The notes beneath the pieces were generated by a model that worked only from the letters and a program-made list of their open reading frames with translations, made no database searches and was not told the origin of the DNA. This document shows, one piece after another, positions 16,701 to 24,041 of a stretch of 42,242 nucleotides of DNA; position 1 is the first letter of the stretch, and every line of letters begins with the position of its first letter. The position numbers and the translations under genes were made by a program. The DNA comes from an uncultured Eubacteriales bacterium (lineage in GTDB: Bacteria > Bacillota > Clostridia > Oscillospirales > Acutalibacteraceae), in assembly GCA_934643185.1 (NCBI GenBank), contig CAKUBN010000016.1:1-42242 (forward strand). The letters are read 5' to 3'.

Positions 16701-17252
16701 TTATGGAGCGCAGAATTTGCGGATAGCGCCGCGCAGCAGCTGCCTAAGCTCGTCTTCTTCGGCGAGAAGCGAGCCTGCGTACAGCGCTTCTGCGATGCCG
16801 AACGTGTAGAACCGCACGTCGCGGTAAACGGCCTCGGCTTCCTTTACCGTGAGGCCGTACTGCGCGGCTGTGCAGTCGATAGCTTCGCGATTCCACGGGC
16901 TTGAGATGATCTGCGGCACGGTGCGGCTGCCGTATTCGTTCGATAAAAACAGCACGCCGAACAGATTGCGCCTGTCGCGCGCCAAAAGGATGTGCGCAAG
17001 GCTGATCGTGAACAGGTAGTCCGATTTATCGAGATATTGCGCGACGAACGCTTGGTAGGTGCTGTCCAAATGATCGATGACGGCGCGGCGGAACGTCTCC
17101 ATGCTGCCGAAGTTGCGGAAAACGGGCTGCACGGAGCAGTTGAGTTTAGCGGCGACGCTGCGGACGTTGAGTGCGCCCGCGCCTTTTTCGAGTGTGATCG
17201 CGGCGCCGGCTTCAAGGAGCATCTCTGCCGTGATGCGCGGTGTTCTTGCCAT
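16701..17252 (-). CDS. TetR-family transcriptional regulator
   Basis: A 183-residue protein with an N-terminal TetR helix-turn-helix (about residues 8-52; TAEMLLEAGAAITLEKG, then VRSVAAKLNCSVQPVFRNFGS) and a variable ligand-binding C-terminal domain. TetR proteins usually repress their own operon and release DNA when a small ligand binds. It heads the operon with the methyltransferase. A consensus promoter and a 10-bp palindrome lie immediately upstream (17272-17316), as expected for autoregulation. The start at 17252 follows GGAGGAAAC. The ligand is unknown. Confidence 0.9.
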   Translation of the reverse strand: MARTPRITAEMLLEAGAAITLEKGAGALNVRSVAAKLNCSVQPVFRNFGSMETFRRAVIDHLDSTYQAFVAQYLDKSDYLFTISLAHILLARDRRNLFGVLFLSNEYGSRTVPQIISSPWNREAIDCTAAQYGLTVKEAEAVYRDVRFYTFGIAEALYAGSLLAEEDELRQLLRGAIRKFCAP

Positions 17253-17271
17253 AGTTTCCTCCCGGGTGTGT

Positions 17272-17316
17272 ATCAGCTGATGATGATAAAATATCGGATG
17301 TTATTTAATTTGTCAA
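17272..17316 (-). promoter_or_regulatory. Promoter and candidate operator of the TetR operon
   Basis: On the minus strand, TTGACA (complement of 17311-17316) and TATTTT (complement of 17288-17293) are 17 bases apart. The perfect palindrome ATCAGCTGAT at 17272-17281, within the larger imperfect TATCAGCTGATGATGATA, lies at the expected transcription start and suits TetR binding. Confidence 0.7.
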
Positions 17317-17361
17317 GCGCGATTTTGAAATAAAACGGCGTTCTTTTGAAAGGACGATATA

Positions 17362-17390
17362 TTGCAAAGTTTTTCGGCACATGATACAAT
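17362..17390 (+). promoter_or_regulatory. Promoter of the KDPG aldolase gene
   Basis: TTGCAA at 17362-17367 and TACAAT at 17385-17390 with a 17-base spacer. Confidence 0.75.
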
Positions 17391-17421
17391 GAGCTTAAGA
17401 AAATTACCGGGAGGGTGTTCT

Positions 17422-18048
17422 ATGGAATTTCGGGAAACGTTAAAATCGATCGGGATCATTCCCGTTATTAAGATCAACGACGCGGAGAAGGCTGTGCCGC
17501 TGGCAAAAGCGCTCAAAAAAGGCGGCCTGCCCGCGGCAGAGGTGACGTTCCGCACGGCGGCGGCAGAAGAGGCCATTCGCCGCATTAAAACAGAGGTGCC
17601 GGATGTGTGCGTGTGCGCCGGTACGGTGCTGGACGTAAAGACCGCCGAGCGCGCCGTGAAGGCGGGGGCTTCTGCGGTCATCAGCCCGGGCACGAACCCG
17701 GAGGTCGTGCGCTGGTGCATTGCAAACCGCGTGCCGGTCATCCCGGGCTGCGCGACGCCGACGGAGGTGGAAGCCTGCATGCGCATGGGCCTTGACTTTG
17801 TGAAGCTGTTCCCGGCGGAGGTCGTGGGCGGCGTGAAAATGCTGAAGGCTTTGAGTGGCCCGTACGGCAGCATGAAATTCATGCCCACCGGCGGCATCAG
17901 CGCGCAGAACGCGGCGGAATACCTTGCGCTGCCGAACGTGCTGTGCTGCGGCGGCAGCTGGATGGTGCCGGGTAAGCTCCTGGACGCGGGCGATTTTGAC
18001 GCCATTGAAGCGCTTGCACGCGAAGCCGCACAAATCGTAAAGCACTGA
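17422..18048 (+). CDS. eda: KDPG / 4-hydroxy-2-oxoglutarate aldolase
   Basis: A 208-residue class I aldolase. The Schiff-base lysine is K128 in FVKLFPAE. E40 in AAEVTFRT, R44 and the PGCATPTE loop (108-115) form the rest of the active site. It cleaves 2-keto-3-deoxy-6-phosphogluconate to pyruvate and glyceraldehyde 3-phosphate, and in some members 4-hydroxy-2-oxoglutarate. No kinase or dehydratase of the Entner-Doudoroff or hexuronate route is adjacent, so it is a stand-alone gene with its own promoter and terminator. The start ATG 17422 follows GGGAGGG; the frame is open to 17362, but that position is the -35 box. Confidence 0.92.
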   Translation: MEFRETLKSIGIIPVIKINDAEKAVPLAKALKKGGLPAAEVTFRTAAAEEAIRRIKTEVPDVCVCAGTVLDVKTAERAVKAGASAVISPGTNPEVVRWCIANRVPVIPGCATPTEVEACMRMGLDFVKLFPAEVVGGVKMLKALSGPYGSMKFMPTGGISAQNAAEYLALPNVLCCGGSWMVPGKLLDAGDFDAIEALAREAAQIVKH

Positions 18049-18070
18049 TCTATTTTTAAAGCAAAACGAA

Positions 18071-18113
18071 AAACAGGACAAAGCGCATCTAAAAAACGCT
18101 TTGTCCTGTTTTC
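18071..18113 (+). terminator. Terminator of eda
   Basis: A 15-bp perfect stem, AAACAGGACAAAGCG (18071-18085) with CGCTTTGTCCTGTTT (18097-18111), then T-rich TTCTTCTTT. Confidence 0.92.
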
Positions 18114-18351
18114 TTCTTTATAATACGGGTGCGGCGACTCGAGACGTCGTACCGCGCCCGTATAAACTCCCCATTGTCCTTCATCCCTTTTGGATCGGAC
18201 ACTTTCGTCACTTTCTGACAAAAGGTATCTTATCACATTCGCACCCGTTTGTAAAGCCCCTTTTTAAACATTTTGCAAAAAAGAAGATGAAAGCGGTTTC
18301 ACAGTTTTGGAATGTTTGAGGTGAAGCTGTCTGTACATTTCAAAAAGAGGC
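18114..18351. other. Gene-free gap with a second hairpin
   Basis: No gene is supported. A long imperfect hairpin sits at 18123-18163 (ATACGGG/CCCGTAT with inner GCGG/CCGC and CGAC/GTCG). It is not one of the two repeat families. The remaining 190 bases are unremarkable; this gap separates the convergent eda and ROK-like genes. Confidence 0.5.
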
Positions 18352-19374
18352 TCAATGTTTGAATTTCAGCGCATCACGCGTCAGCGCGAAGATGCCGGTC
18401 ATGTATTCCTCGTGGATGTCTGCCTGCATGCGGAAAACGGGCAGGTGGTTTTCCGGGATGCTCTGCTTGCAGTAATCGATGATGTCTTTTTCGCGCACGT
18501 TTAAGGTGGCGGAGCCGGTGAGGAAGAGGATGTCCGGGTTCAAAAGCGCAATGGTGCACACGGCGGCCGTCTGCATCAGCGGCACGACGTCCTCGCCGTG
18601 GATCATGCGCGAGACGGTCTCGTCCTTTGTGGCGGTAGAGTTGATGAGCGGCAGGCTGATGAGCTCGCCCGCGTACTTTGTACTGCCGACGATGATGTGC
18701 CCATCTACCACAGTGCCCGCGCCGGCGCGGCGGTGGCTCGGCCAGTAGAGCACGGAAAGGGAATACGGGTGGTCGCAGGGGTTGCGCACGTAAAAGCCGT
18801 AGGACGTAAAGTGCATGTCGTTTTCTGTGATGACCGTGATGCCGAGCTGCTCCTCGAGCACTTTTTTCGGGTTGAAGCCGTTTAACGCCGGGAACGCGAG
18901 CGATTCAATAGCGCCATCACGGTCGGTGACGCCGGAAATGCCGATGCCCGCCGCGCGGATGAGCGGATCGGCCTGCACCATCTGGGTGATGAACAGCGTG
19001 AGGTCCTCCGGCAGGATCTCGGCGAGCGGGCAGAATTTTTCCTGCAGGCTGCGGCCCTTTAAGTCGCACACGCGCAGGGCGATGCCGCTGCTTTCCACGT
19101 CGTTATTATCGGTATAAAGGCACAGGATGTGCGCGTAGTTCGGGTTGATGGAAAAGCGGCGCGCGGGACGGCCGCCGTTCGGCGCGGCAAAGGCGAGCTC
19201 CAGCACCTGCCCGTCGGCGATCATCTCACCTAAAAGCGCCGTGCACGCCGCAAGGCTTAGCCCGCATTGCTCGGCAAGCTCCTTTTTGGTGGCGAAATCC
19301 GCGCGGTACAGCGCGCTGCGCAGGGCGGCGAGGTTATTCTGTTTTAAAGCGGCGGCGCCGCCGTGTTCTGTCAT
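18352..19374 (-). CDS. ROK-family-like transcriptional regulator
   Basis: A 340-residue protein with an N-terminal winged helix-turn-helix (about 11-60; ATKKELAEQCGLSLAACTALLGEMIADGQV) followed by a sugar-kinase-like ROK fold (AAGIGISGVTDRDG near 141-154, and an AGTVVDGHIIVG segment). The ROK zinc motif CxCGxxGCxE is absent, and there is no clear catalytic aspartate in an ExGH context, so it is probably a ligand-sensing repressor and not a kinase. Ligands of the family are sugars or sugar phosphates. The ribosome binding site GAAGGAAA precedes the ATG at 19374, and a consensus promoter lies at 19434-19462. It is divergent from the unknown gene at 19575, which may be a target. Confidence 0.78.
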   Translation of the reverse strand: MTEHGGAAALKQNNLAALRSALYRADFATKKELAEQCGLSLAACTALLGEMIADGQVLELAFAAPNGGRPARRFSINPNYAHILCLYTDNNDVESSGIALRVCDLKGRSLQEKFCPLAEILPEDLTLFITQMVQADPLIRAAGIGISGVTDRDGAIESLAFPALNGFNPKKVLEEQLGITVITENDMHFTSYGFYVRNPCDHPYSLSVLYWPSHRRAGAGTVVDGHIIVGSTKYAGELISLPLINSTATKDETVSRMIHGEDVVPLMQTAAVCTIALLNPDILFLTGSATLNVREKDIIDYCKQSIPENHLPVFRMQADIHEEYMTGIFALTRDALKFKH

Positions 19375-19433
19375 GATACGTTTCCTTCATTTCTGTTTCG
19401 GGCCGTGTGCCCGCATATTTTCAATACGAGCTT

Positions 19434-19462
19434 ATATTAGCACATAAAATGCGCGATGGCAA
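19434..19462 (-). promoter_or_regulatory. Promoter of the ROK-like gene
   Basis: On the minus strand, TTGCCA (complement of 19457-19462) and TAATAT (complement of 19434-19439), spacer 17 bases. Confidence 0.7.
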
Positions 19463-19513
19463 TGAATTTACGCCTTGATAAAAAATAAGTTCCGGGAATT
19501 CATGGATTTTTCA

Positions 19514-19542
19514 TAGACAATGCGCGAAAACTGTGCTATACT
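19514..19542 (+). promoter_or_regulatory. Promoter of the gene at 19575
   Basis: TAGACA at 19514-19519 and TATACT at 19537-19542 with a 17-base spacer, 32 bases before the start codon. Confidence 0.75.
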
Positions 19543-19574
19543 CTAAATTACTAATGTAACGGAGTGATCATAAC

Positions 19575-20369
19575 TTGGAGCAGAAAGCTTTTGAACTGAT
19601 ACAGGAAAAATTGCAGGCGGCGTTGAACGAGCAGGGCTTCGGCGACGCGATCGCGCTGGAGACCGACAACGGCCGCGGCGTGATGTTTACGACGGGCGAA
19701 GTGGCCTACGGCCTTTTCTATGAGACGAAGCAGAAGCGCTTTGTGCTGCGCAGTGCGACGATGAAGACCCCGAAGGAGCCGGGCGACTGGCGTCAGCTTT
19801 CCATGTGGCTTTTCGACGAGGGCGAAAACACCATGCAGGACGCGGAGAGCATTGCGAACGACTTCCTCGAGATCGTGCAGGGCGACAAACGCCGCGAGCT
19901 GGTGCAGACCGCGAAAAAGCGCCGCAAAAAGGACGAAGAGAACAACGCAGACCCGCAGTTCTTCCTCAACCGCCTGGTGCCGGTGTTCCCGGAGCTGCGC
20001 GATGAGATGAACGAGGAGCGCATTGTGTACGGCCAGGTGCGCACGGCGCTGTTTGCCGCCGAGAAGGTCGCGCCGAAGTGCGAGAACCTTGCAAAGAACT
20101 ATAAGGACAGCGAGCCCATGAAGCGCATGTGCACCGTGTTCTGCGACATGTACGCGGCGGGCGATATGGATACCCGCGCGGTCATCCAGTTCGGCGTTCT
20201 GAATAACATTAAGGACGAGACGGCGATCCAGAATATCATCGCGAACTTTACGGACGGCTGCGACCTGCAGAAGGTATATAAGCACTCCAGAAAGCTCATC
20301 GGCAAAAACATCAAGCCCGAAAAGGTCAAGAAGAAGGGCAAAAAGGTGGAAGCGCGCCTGAGCGACTGA
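19575..20369 (+). CDS. Conserved-looking protein of unknown function
   Basis: A 264-residue soluble protein that I do not recognise. No signal peptide or membrane segment is visible. Residues 1-110 look like a compact alpha/beta domain (EQGFGDAIALETDNGRG, VAYGLFYETKQKRFVLRSA). A highly charged linker with a KKRRKK cluster (about 114-119) follows, then a helical domain (130-235) and a lysine-rich tail (KPEKVKKKGKKVE). The basic patches would fit nucleic-acid or ribosome contact, but that is inference. The start is TTG at 19575, with GGAG 10 bases upstream; no better ATG exists nearby. It has its own promoter and is followed by the promoter of the ribosomal-protein cluster. Confidence 0.7.
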   Translation: MEQKAFELIQEKLQAALNEQGFGDAIALETDNGRGVMFTTGEVAYGLFYETKQKRFVLRSATMKTPKEPGDWRQLSMWLFDEGENTMQDAESIANDFLEIVQGDKRRELVQTAKKRRKKDEENNADPQFFLNRLVPVFPELRDEMNEERIVYGQVRTALFAAEKVAPKCENLAKNYKDSEPMKRMCTVFCDMYAAGDMDTRAVIQFGVLNNIKDETAIQNIIANFTDGCDLQKVYKHSRKLIGKNIKPEKVKKKGKKVEARLSD

Positions 20370-20397
20370 AAAACCGCATAAAATCTCAAAATAGCTC

Positions 20398-20427
20398 TTG
20401 ACAGCGGCGTATATCCTATGCTATGAT
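20398..20427 (+). promoter_or_regulatory. Promoter of rpmG-secE-nusG-rplKA, with structured leader
   Basis: TTGACA at 20398-20403 and TATGAT at 20422-20427, spacer 18 bases. The roughly 90-base leader holds a TTGGG/CCCAA hairpin and a direct repeat CCCAAATTTT (20462-20471 and 20492-20501). Confidence 0.85.
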
Positions 20428-20525
20428 AGGTATACCTCAAGTTGGGGGCTATTTTTTTGCGCCCAAATTTTGAGGGAGGCTGGGAGAACATCCCAAATTT
20501 TTTCCGTAAAACGGGAGGTGCCGTC

Positions 20526-20675
20526 ATGAGAGTAAAGGTCGTTTTAGCTTGCACTGAATGCAAACAGCGCAACTACAACACAATGAAGAACAAGAAGAAT
20601 GATCCCGACAGACTTGAGATGAACAAGTACTGCAGATTCTGCAAGAAGCACACGCTCCACAGAGAGACGAAGTAA
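20526..20675 (+). CDS. rpmG: Ribosomal protein L33 (zinc type)
   Basis: A 49-residue 50S subunit protein. The four cysteines C9, C12, C36 and C39 mark the zinc-binding (C+) form, which in Firmicutes is replaced by a cysteine-free paralogue under zinc limitation. The ribosome binding site ACGGGAGGTG precedes ATG 20526. It is the first gene of the secE-nusG cluster, a common Firmicutes order. Confidence 0.96.
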   Translation: MRVKVVLACTECKQRNYNTMKNKKNDPDRLEMNKYCRFCKKHTLHRETK

Positions 20676-20691
20676 AGCGAGGAACGAAGTT

Positions 20692-20925
20692 ATGGCCGAA
20701 AAAGCAAAAAAAGAAAACGGCTTTGTTCGCTTTATGAAGAAGGCGGGAAAGTTTTTCCGCGACTGCAAGGGCGAGATCAAAAAGATCGTTTGGCCTACGC
20801 CGAAGAACGTTTTCAAAAACGTGGGTGTCGTACTCGCTACGATCATCCTGCTTGGTCTCTTCATTTTCCTGCTGGATACCGTCTTCATGAATTTGCTGGG
20901 TCTCGTCATGCAAGTGGCGAAATAA
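20692..20925 (+). CDS. secE: Preprotein translocase subunit SecE
   Basis: A 77-residue short-form SecE with a basic N-terminal amphipathic region (GKFFRDCKGEIKKIVWPTPKNV) and one C-terminal membrane helix (about 45-70). It stabilises SecY in the translocon. The conserved KIVWPT motif is visible at about 36-41. The gene lies 16 bases after rpmG with GAGGAACG as its ribosome binding site. Confidence 0.95.
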   Translation: MAEKAKKENGFVRFMKKAGKFFRDCKGEIKKIVWPTPKNVFKNVGVVLATIILLGLFIFLLDTVFMNLLGLVMQVAK

Positions 20926-20981
20926 GCAGCGCGGCAGCATAAACAAGATCGCGCGTTTATTTGAGAAGCGGAGGAATCGAA

Positions 20982-21506
20982 ATGTCGGACGAAGCAAAAT
21001 GGTATGTGGTCCATACCTATTCCGGGTATGAGAACAAGGTTGCGTCAAATCTGGAGAAGACGGTGGAAAACCACTCCTTACAGAATTTGATCTTTGAGAT
21101 TCGCGTACCCACCGAAAAGGTCACAGAAGTTGCCGCAAACGGCAAGACCAAGGAAGTGGAACGCAAGATTTTTCCGGGTTACGTCATCGTGAAGATGATC
21201 CTCACGGATGAATCGTGGTACGCGGTTCGCAATATCCGCGGCTGCACGGGCTTCGTCGGCCCGTCTTCCAAGCCGATCCCGCTCACAGATGAAGAGGTTG
21301 AGCGTCTCGGTGTGGAGACGAGGAATGTCGAAGTCTCCTACAATGTCGGTGACAGCGTCCAGATCACCGACGGCCCGCTTGAGGGCTTTATCGGAACAGT
21401 GGAAGAGATCGATGTGGACAAGAACCACATTCGCGTCACGGTTTCGATGTTTGGACGTGAAACCCCGGTCGACCTGGAACTTGACCAGGCAGAGCCGGTG
21501 GAATAA
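20982..21506 (+). CDS. nusG: Transcription termination/antitermination factor NusG
   Basis: A 174-residue protein with the NGN domain (KWYVVHTYSGYENKVASNL at the N terminus; FPGYVIVKM) that binds the RNA polymerase clamp helices, and a C-terminal KOW domain (VGDSVQITDGPLEGFIGTVEEID). It sets elongation rate, pausing and Rho or ribosome coupling. ATG 20982 follows GCGGAGGAATC; the frame is open to 20961, but that start would lie on the ribosome binding site side. Length is normal. Confidence 0.97.
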   Translation: MSDEAKWYVVHTYSGYENKVASNLEKTVENHSLQNLIFEIRVPTEKVTEVAANGKTKEVERKIFPGYVIVKMILTDESWYAVRNIRGCTGFVGPSSKPIPLTDEEVERLGVETRNVEVSYNVGDSVQITDGPLEGFIGTVEEIDVDKNHIRVTVSMFGRETPVDLELDQAEPVE

Positions 21507-21558
21507 CACACGGTAAATTGCGGTAATCCGCTTTTTATTGAGGGGGATACGTCCCCCT

Positions 21559-21604
21559 GTGGGAGGAACGCCTGAATTTTCACGGACGTTCCGCCATCAA
21601 CCAC
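21559..21604 (+). promoter_or_regulatory. Candidate L1-binding RNA hairpin before rplK
   Basis: GTGG (21559-21562) pairs with CCAC (21601-21604), and GGAACG (21565-21570) with CGTTCC (21587-21592), leaving an asymmetric internal loop GA / GCCATCAA. The sides GTGGGAGG and ATCAACCAC resemble the base of the L1 stalk in 23S rRNA (GGTGGGAGG ... ATACCACC), the known template for L1 autoregulation. Regulation is inference. Confidence 0.6.
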
Positions 21605-21625
21605 GAATTTTGGAGGTGCAAACAA

Positions 21626-22051
21626 ATGGCTCAGAAGGTTACGGGCTTTATTAAGCTCCAGATACCTGCCGGTAAAGCTACCCCGGCACCACCGGTTGGT
21701 CCGGCTCTCGGTCAGCACGGTGTTAACATCATGGCATTTACAAAGGAATTTAACGAGCGCACCAAGGGCGACGCTGGTCTTATCATCCCGGTCGTCATCA
21801 CAGTATACGCAGACCGTTCCTTTACCTTTGTAACAAAGACGCCGCCTGCAGCAGTTCTTATTAAGAAGGCTTGCGGCATCGAAACAGCTTCGGGCACACC
21901 GAACAAGACAAAGGTCGCAAAGATTACCCGCGAGCAGGTAAAGAAGATCGCCGAGCAGAAAATGCCTGATCTCAACGCTGCATCCATCGAGAGTGCTATG
22001 AGCATGATCGCCGGTACTGCGCGCAGCATGGGCATCGAAGTAGTCGATTAA
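21626..22051 (+). CDS. rplK: Ribosomal protein L11
   Basis: A 141-residue 50S protein that binds the GTPase-associated centre of 23S rRNA and is needed for the stringent response through RelA. The N-terminal proline-rich segment (LQIPAGKATPAPPVGPALGQ) and the C-terminal rRNA-binding domain are both complete. The ribosome binding site TTTGGAGGTG precedes ATG 21626. Candidate L1-binding hairpins lie on both sides of the gene (21559-21604 and 22066-22102). Confidence 0.98.
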   Translation: MAQKVTGFIKLQIPAGKATPAPPVGPALGQHGVNIMAFTKEFNERTKGDAGLIIPVVITVYADRSFTFVTKTPPAAVLIKKACGIETASGTPNKTKVAKITREQVKKIAEQKMPDLNAASIESAMSMIAGTARSMGIEVVD

Positions 22052-22065
22052 TTGATTTTACCCGG

Positions 22066-22102
22066 GTGGGAGGAAACTCTCTGAGAATCCGATATCTACC
22101 AC
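22066..22102 (+). promoter_or_regulatory. Second candidate L1-binding RNA hairpin, between rplK and rplA
   Basis: GTGG (22066-22069) pairs with CCAC (22099-22102); an inner stem GGA/TCC and CTC/GAG closes the tip. It shares the 5' side GTGGGAGGAA exactly with the hairpin before rplK, and its 3' side ATCTACCAC differs by one base from ATCAACCAC. It ends 8 bases before the rplA ribosome binding site, so L1 binding could block rplA translation. Confidence 0.6.
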
Positions 22103-22118
22103 TTTAGGAGGAACATGA

Positions 22119-22811
22119 ATGAAACACGGTAAAAAGTATGTCGATGGCGCAAAGCTCATCGAGCGCAGCCGCCTTTATGATACGCAGGAAGCGCTTGACC
22201 TCTGTGTCAAGACTGGTACAGCAAAGTTCGACGAAACCGTTGAAGTCCACGTAAAGCTGGGCGTTGACGGCCGTCACGCAGACCAGCAGGTCCGCGGCGC
22301 TATCGTCCTGCCGCACGGCACGGGCAAGACCGTTCGCGTGCTCGCAATCTGCAAGCCGGAGAAGGAAGACGAGGCTCGTGCAGCCGGTGCTGAATTCGTC
22401 GGCGGCAATGATATGATCCAGAAGATCCAGTCTGAAGGCTGGATGGACTTTGACGTCCTCATCACGACCCCGGATATGATGGGTATGGTTGGCCGTCTCG
22501 GTAAGATCCTTGGCCCGCGCGGCCTCATGCCGAACCCGAAGGCCGGCACCGTTGCCCCGGACATTGCACGTGCAATCACCGAGGCTAAGGCCGGTAAGAT
22601 CGAGTATCGTCTCGACAAGACCAACATCATCCACTGCCCGATCGGCAAGGTTTCCTTCGGCACGGAGAAGCTGACGGAAAACTTCAACACGCTGCTGGAA
22701 GCCATCAACAAGGCAAAGCCGGCTGCTGCTAAGGGCCAGTACATCCGTTCCTGCGTTGTTGCTGCAACGATGGGCCCGGGCGTGAAGATCAACCCGAACA
22801 AGGTTGGCTAA
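22119..22811 (+). CDS. rplA: Ribosomal protein L1
   Basis: A 230-residue protein of the mobile L1 stalk that helps release deacylated tRNA; in many bacteria it represses its own operon by binding an mRNA copy of its rRNA site. The two-domain fold is complete (KHGKKYVDGAKLIER at the start; GPRGLMPNPKAGTV in the middle). The ribosome binding site TTAGGAGGAAC precedes ATG 22119. It is the last gene of the operon from 20398; a separate promoter for rplJL starts 28 bases later. Confidence 0.98.
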   Translation: MKHGKKYVDGAKLIERSRLYDTQEALDLCVKTGTAKFDETVEVHVKLGVDGRHADQQVRGAIVLPHGTGKTVRVLAICKPEKEDEARAAGAEFVGGNDMIQKIQSEGWMDFDVLITTPDMMGMVGRLGKILGPRGLMPNPKAGTVAPDIARAITEAKAGKIEYRLDKTNIIHCPIGKVSFGTEKLTENFNTLLEAINKAKPAAAKGQYIRSCVVAATMGPGVKINPNKVG

Positions 22812-22838
22812 GTTTAGTCTGAATCTTAATTTTAAGGC

Positions 22839-22867
22839 TTGACAGAGTTCTTTTGTCATGCTATAAT
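22839..22867 (+). promoter_or_regulatory. Consensus promoter of rplJL
   Basis: TTGACA at 22839-22844 and TATAAT at 22862-22867 with a 17-base spacer: a perfect sigma-A consensus. Confidence 0.95.
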
Positions 22868-22872
22868 TACAA

Positions 22873-22960
22873 AGCTGTTTACCTAAGACAGCAGGTGCGC
22901 CGGAGTTTTCCGGGCTGAAAGGTTTTAACCGCCTGCCGAGGAAGCGGAAAAGTTACTTTG
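22873..22960 (+). promoter_or_regulatory. Ribosomal protein L10 leader RNA
   Basis: The leader contains the signature CTAAGACAGCAGGTG (about 22883-22897) and CCTGCCGAGG (22932-22941), which form the kink-turn-bearing stem bound by the L10(L12)4 complex in Firmicutes. It lies between a consensus promoter and rplJ, exactly where this autoregulatory element is known. A terminator hairpin follows. Confidence 0.88.
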
Positions 22961-22968
22961 TACTTTTT

Positions 22969-23007
22969 ATGCCTTCCTGCGGTAAGTGGGAAGGCATTTT
23001 TAGTTTT
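22969..23007 (+). terminator. Attenuator terminator of the L10 leader
   Basis: A 9-bp perfect stem, ATGCCTTCC (22969-22977) with GGAAGGCAT (22989-22997), followed by TTTTAGTTTTT. Its place between the L10 leader and rplJ means it can switch rplJL off when L10 binds. Confidence 0.88.
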
Positions 23008-23074
23008 TCGCACCAAGGAAAATCGTTCATTTTGGCGCTTTTCCAAATCATAACTGAAAGGCGAGGTGAATATT

Positions 23075-23578
23075 TTGCCCAGTAAAAGCGTTTTGGAAGC
23101 AAAGCAGGCACTTGTTGCTCAGCTGAAGGAGAAGGTCGCTAACAGCGTATCCGGTGTTGTCGTAGACTACAAGGGTATCACTGCAGAGGCCGACACAAAG
23201 CTCCGTAAGGAACTGCGTGAAGCCGGCGTTGAGTACACTGTCGTTAAGAATACTCTTCTCAAGCGTGCTATCGAAGGCACCGAGATCGAGGGTATGTCCG
23301 AGGTTCTCGAAGGCACAACCGCTCTGGCTGTTTCCCACGAGGATCAGATCGCACCGGCAAGAATCCTGAACAAGTTTGCAAAGGATTCCGAAGGTAAGTT
23401 CGTCATTAAGTCCGGCTACATGGACGGTAAGGTCATGTCTCCGGCAGAGATCGCTGCAATCGCAGATCTCCCGAGCAAGGAAGGTCTCATTCAGATGCTG
23501 CTCAGCGTTCTCGTATCCGGCCCGCGTGGTCTTGCTATTGCACTTAGTGAAGTTGCAAAGGCTCAGGAAACTGCATAA
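23075..23578 (+). CDS. rplJ: Ribosomal protein L10
   Basis: A 167-residue protein that anchors L7/L12 dimers on the large subunit. It has SGVVVDYKGITAEADTKLRKELREAGVEYTVVKNTLL in the rRNA-binding part and a C-terminal helix for L12. The start is taken as TTG 23075, giving the usual (M)PS N terminus, with GCGAGGTG 6 bases upstream. A GTG at 23066 in the same frame would overlap that ribosome binding site. Expression is under the L10 leader and attenuator. Confidence 0.95.
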   Translation: MPSKSVLEAKQALVAQLKEKVANSVSGVVVDYKGITAEADTKLRKELREAGVEYTVVKNTLLKRAIEGTEIEGMSEVLEGTTALAVSHEDQIAPARILNKFAKDSEGKFVIKSGYMDGKVMSPAEIAAIADLPSKEGLIQMLLSVLVSGPRGLAIALSEVAKAQETA

Positions 23579-23623
23579 GTTTGCAGGATAATTTTCAATT
23601 TAAAATTTTAGGAGGATATTACA

Positions 23624-23992
23624 ATGGCTGATATCGCAAAGTTTGTTGAAGAAATCAAGTCCATGACCGTTCTCGAGCTCAACGAGCTGGTCAAGGCTAT
23701 CGAAGAGGAGTTCGGCGTTTCCGCTGCTGCTCCGGTTATGGTCGCTGGCGCTGGCGCTGCTGCTCCGGCTGCTGAAGAGAAGACCGAGTTCGACGTTGTT
23801 CTGAAGTCTGCTGGCGCAAACAAGATCAACGTTATCAAGGTTGTTAAGGAAGCTACCGGCCTGGGCCTGAAGGAAGCTAAGGCTATGGTTGACGAGGCTC
23901 CGAAGACCATTAAGGAAGGCGTTTCCAAGGACGACGCTGAGGCTCTTAAGACGAAGCTCACCGAGGCTGGCGCTGAGGTCGAACTGAAGTAA
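23624..23992 (+). CDS. rplL: Ribosomal protein L7/L12
   Basis: A 122-residue stalk protein that recruits translation factors. It has an N-terminal dimerisation helix region, an Ala-rich hinge (APVMVAGAGAAAPAAEE), and the C-terminal factor-binding domain (TEFDVVLKSAGANKINVIKVVKEATGLGLKEAKAMV). The ribosome binding site TTAGGAGGAT precedes ATG 23624. A strong terminator follows, so rpoB does not continue the operon here, unlike the usual bacterial order. Confidence 0.98.
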   Translation: MADIAKFVEEIKSMTVLELNELVKAIEEEFGVSAAAPVMVAGAGAAAPAAEEKTEFDVVLKSAGANKINVIKVVKEATGLGLKEAKAMVDEAPKTIKEGVSKDDAEALKTKLTEAGAEVELK

Positions 23993-24041
23993 TTTATCTT
24001 CAACCGAAGAATTTTATTTCACTTATAATTGCCTAATTAGA

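Noticed and set aside
18123..18163. Fourth copy of the composite hairpin element after eda
   Set aside because: It lies in a convergent gap and is palindromic, but it is a single long hairpin sharing no module with the three copies.
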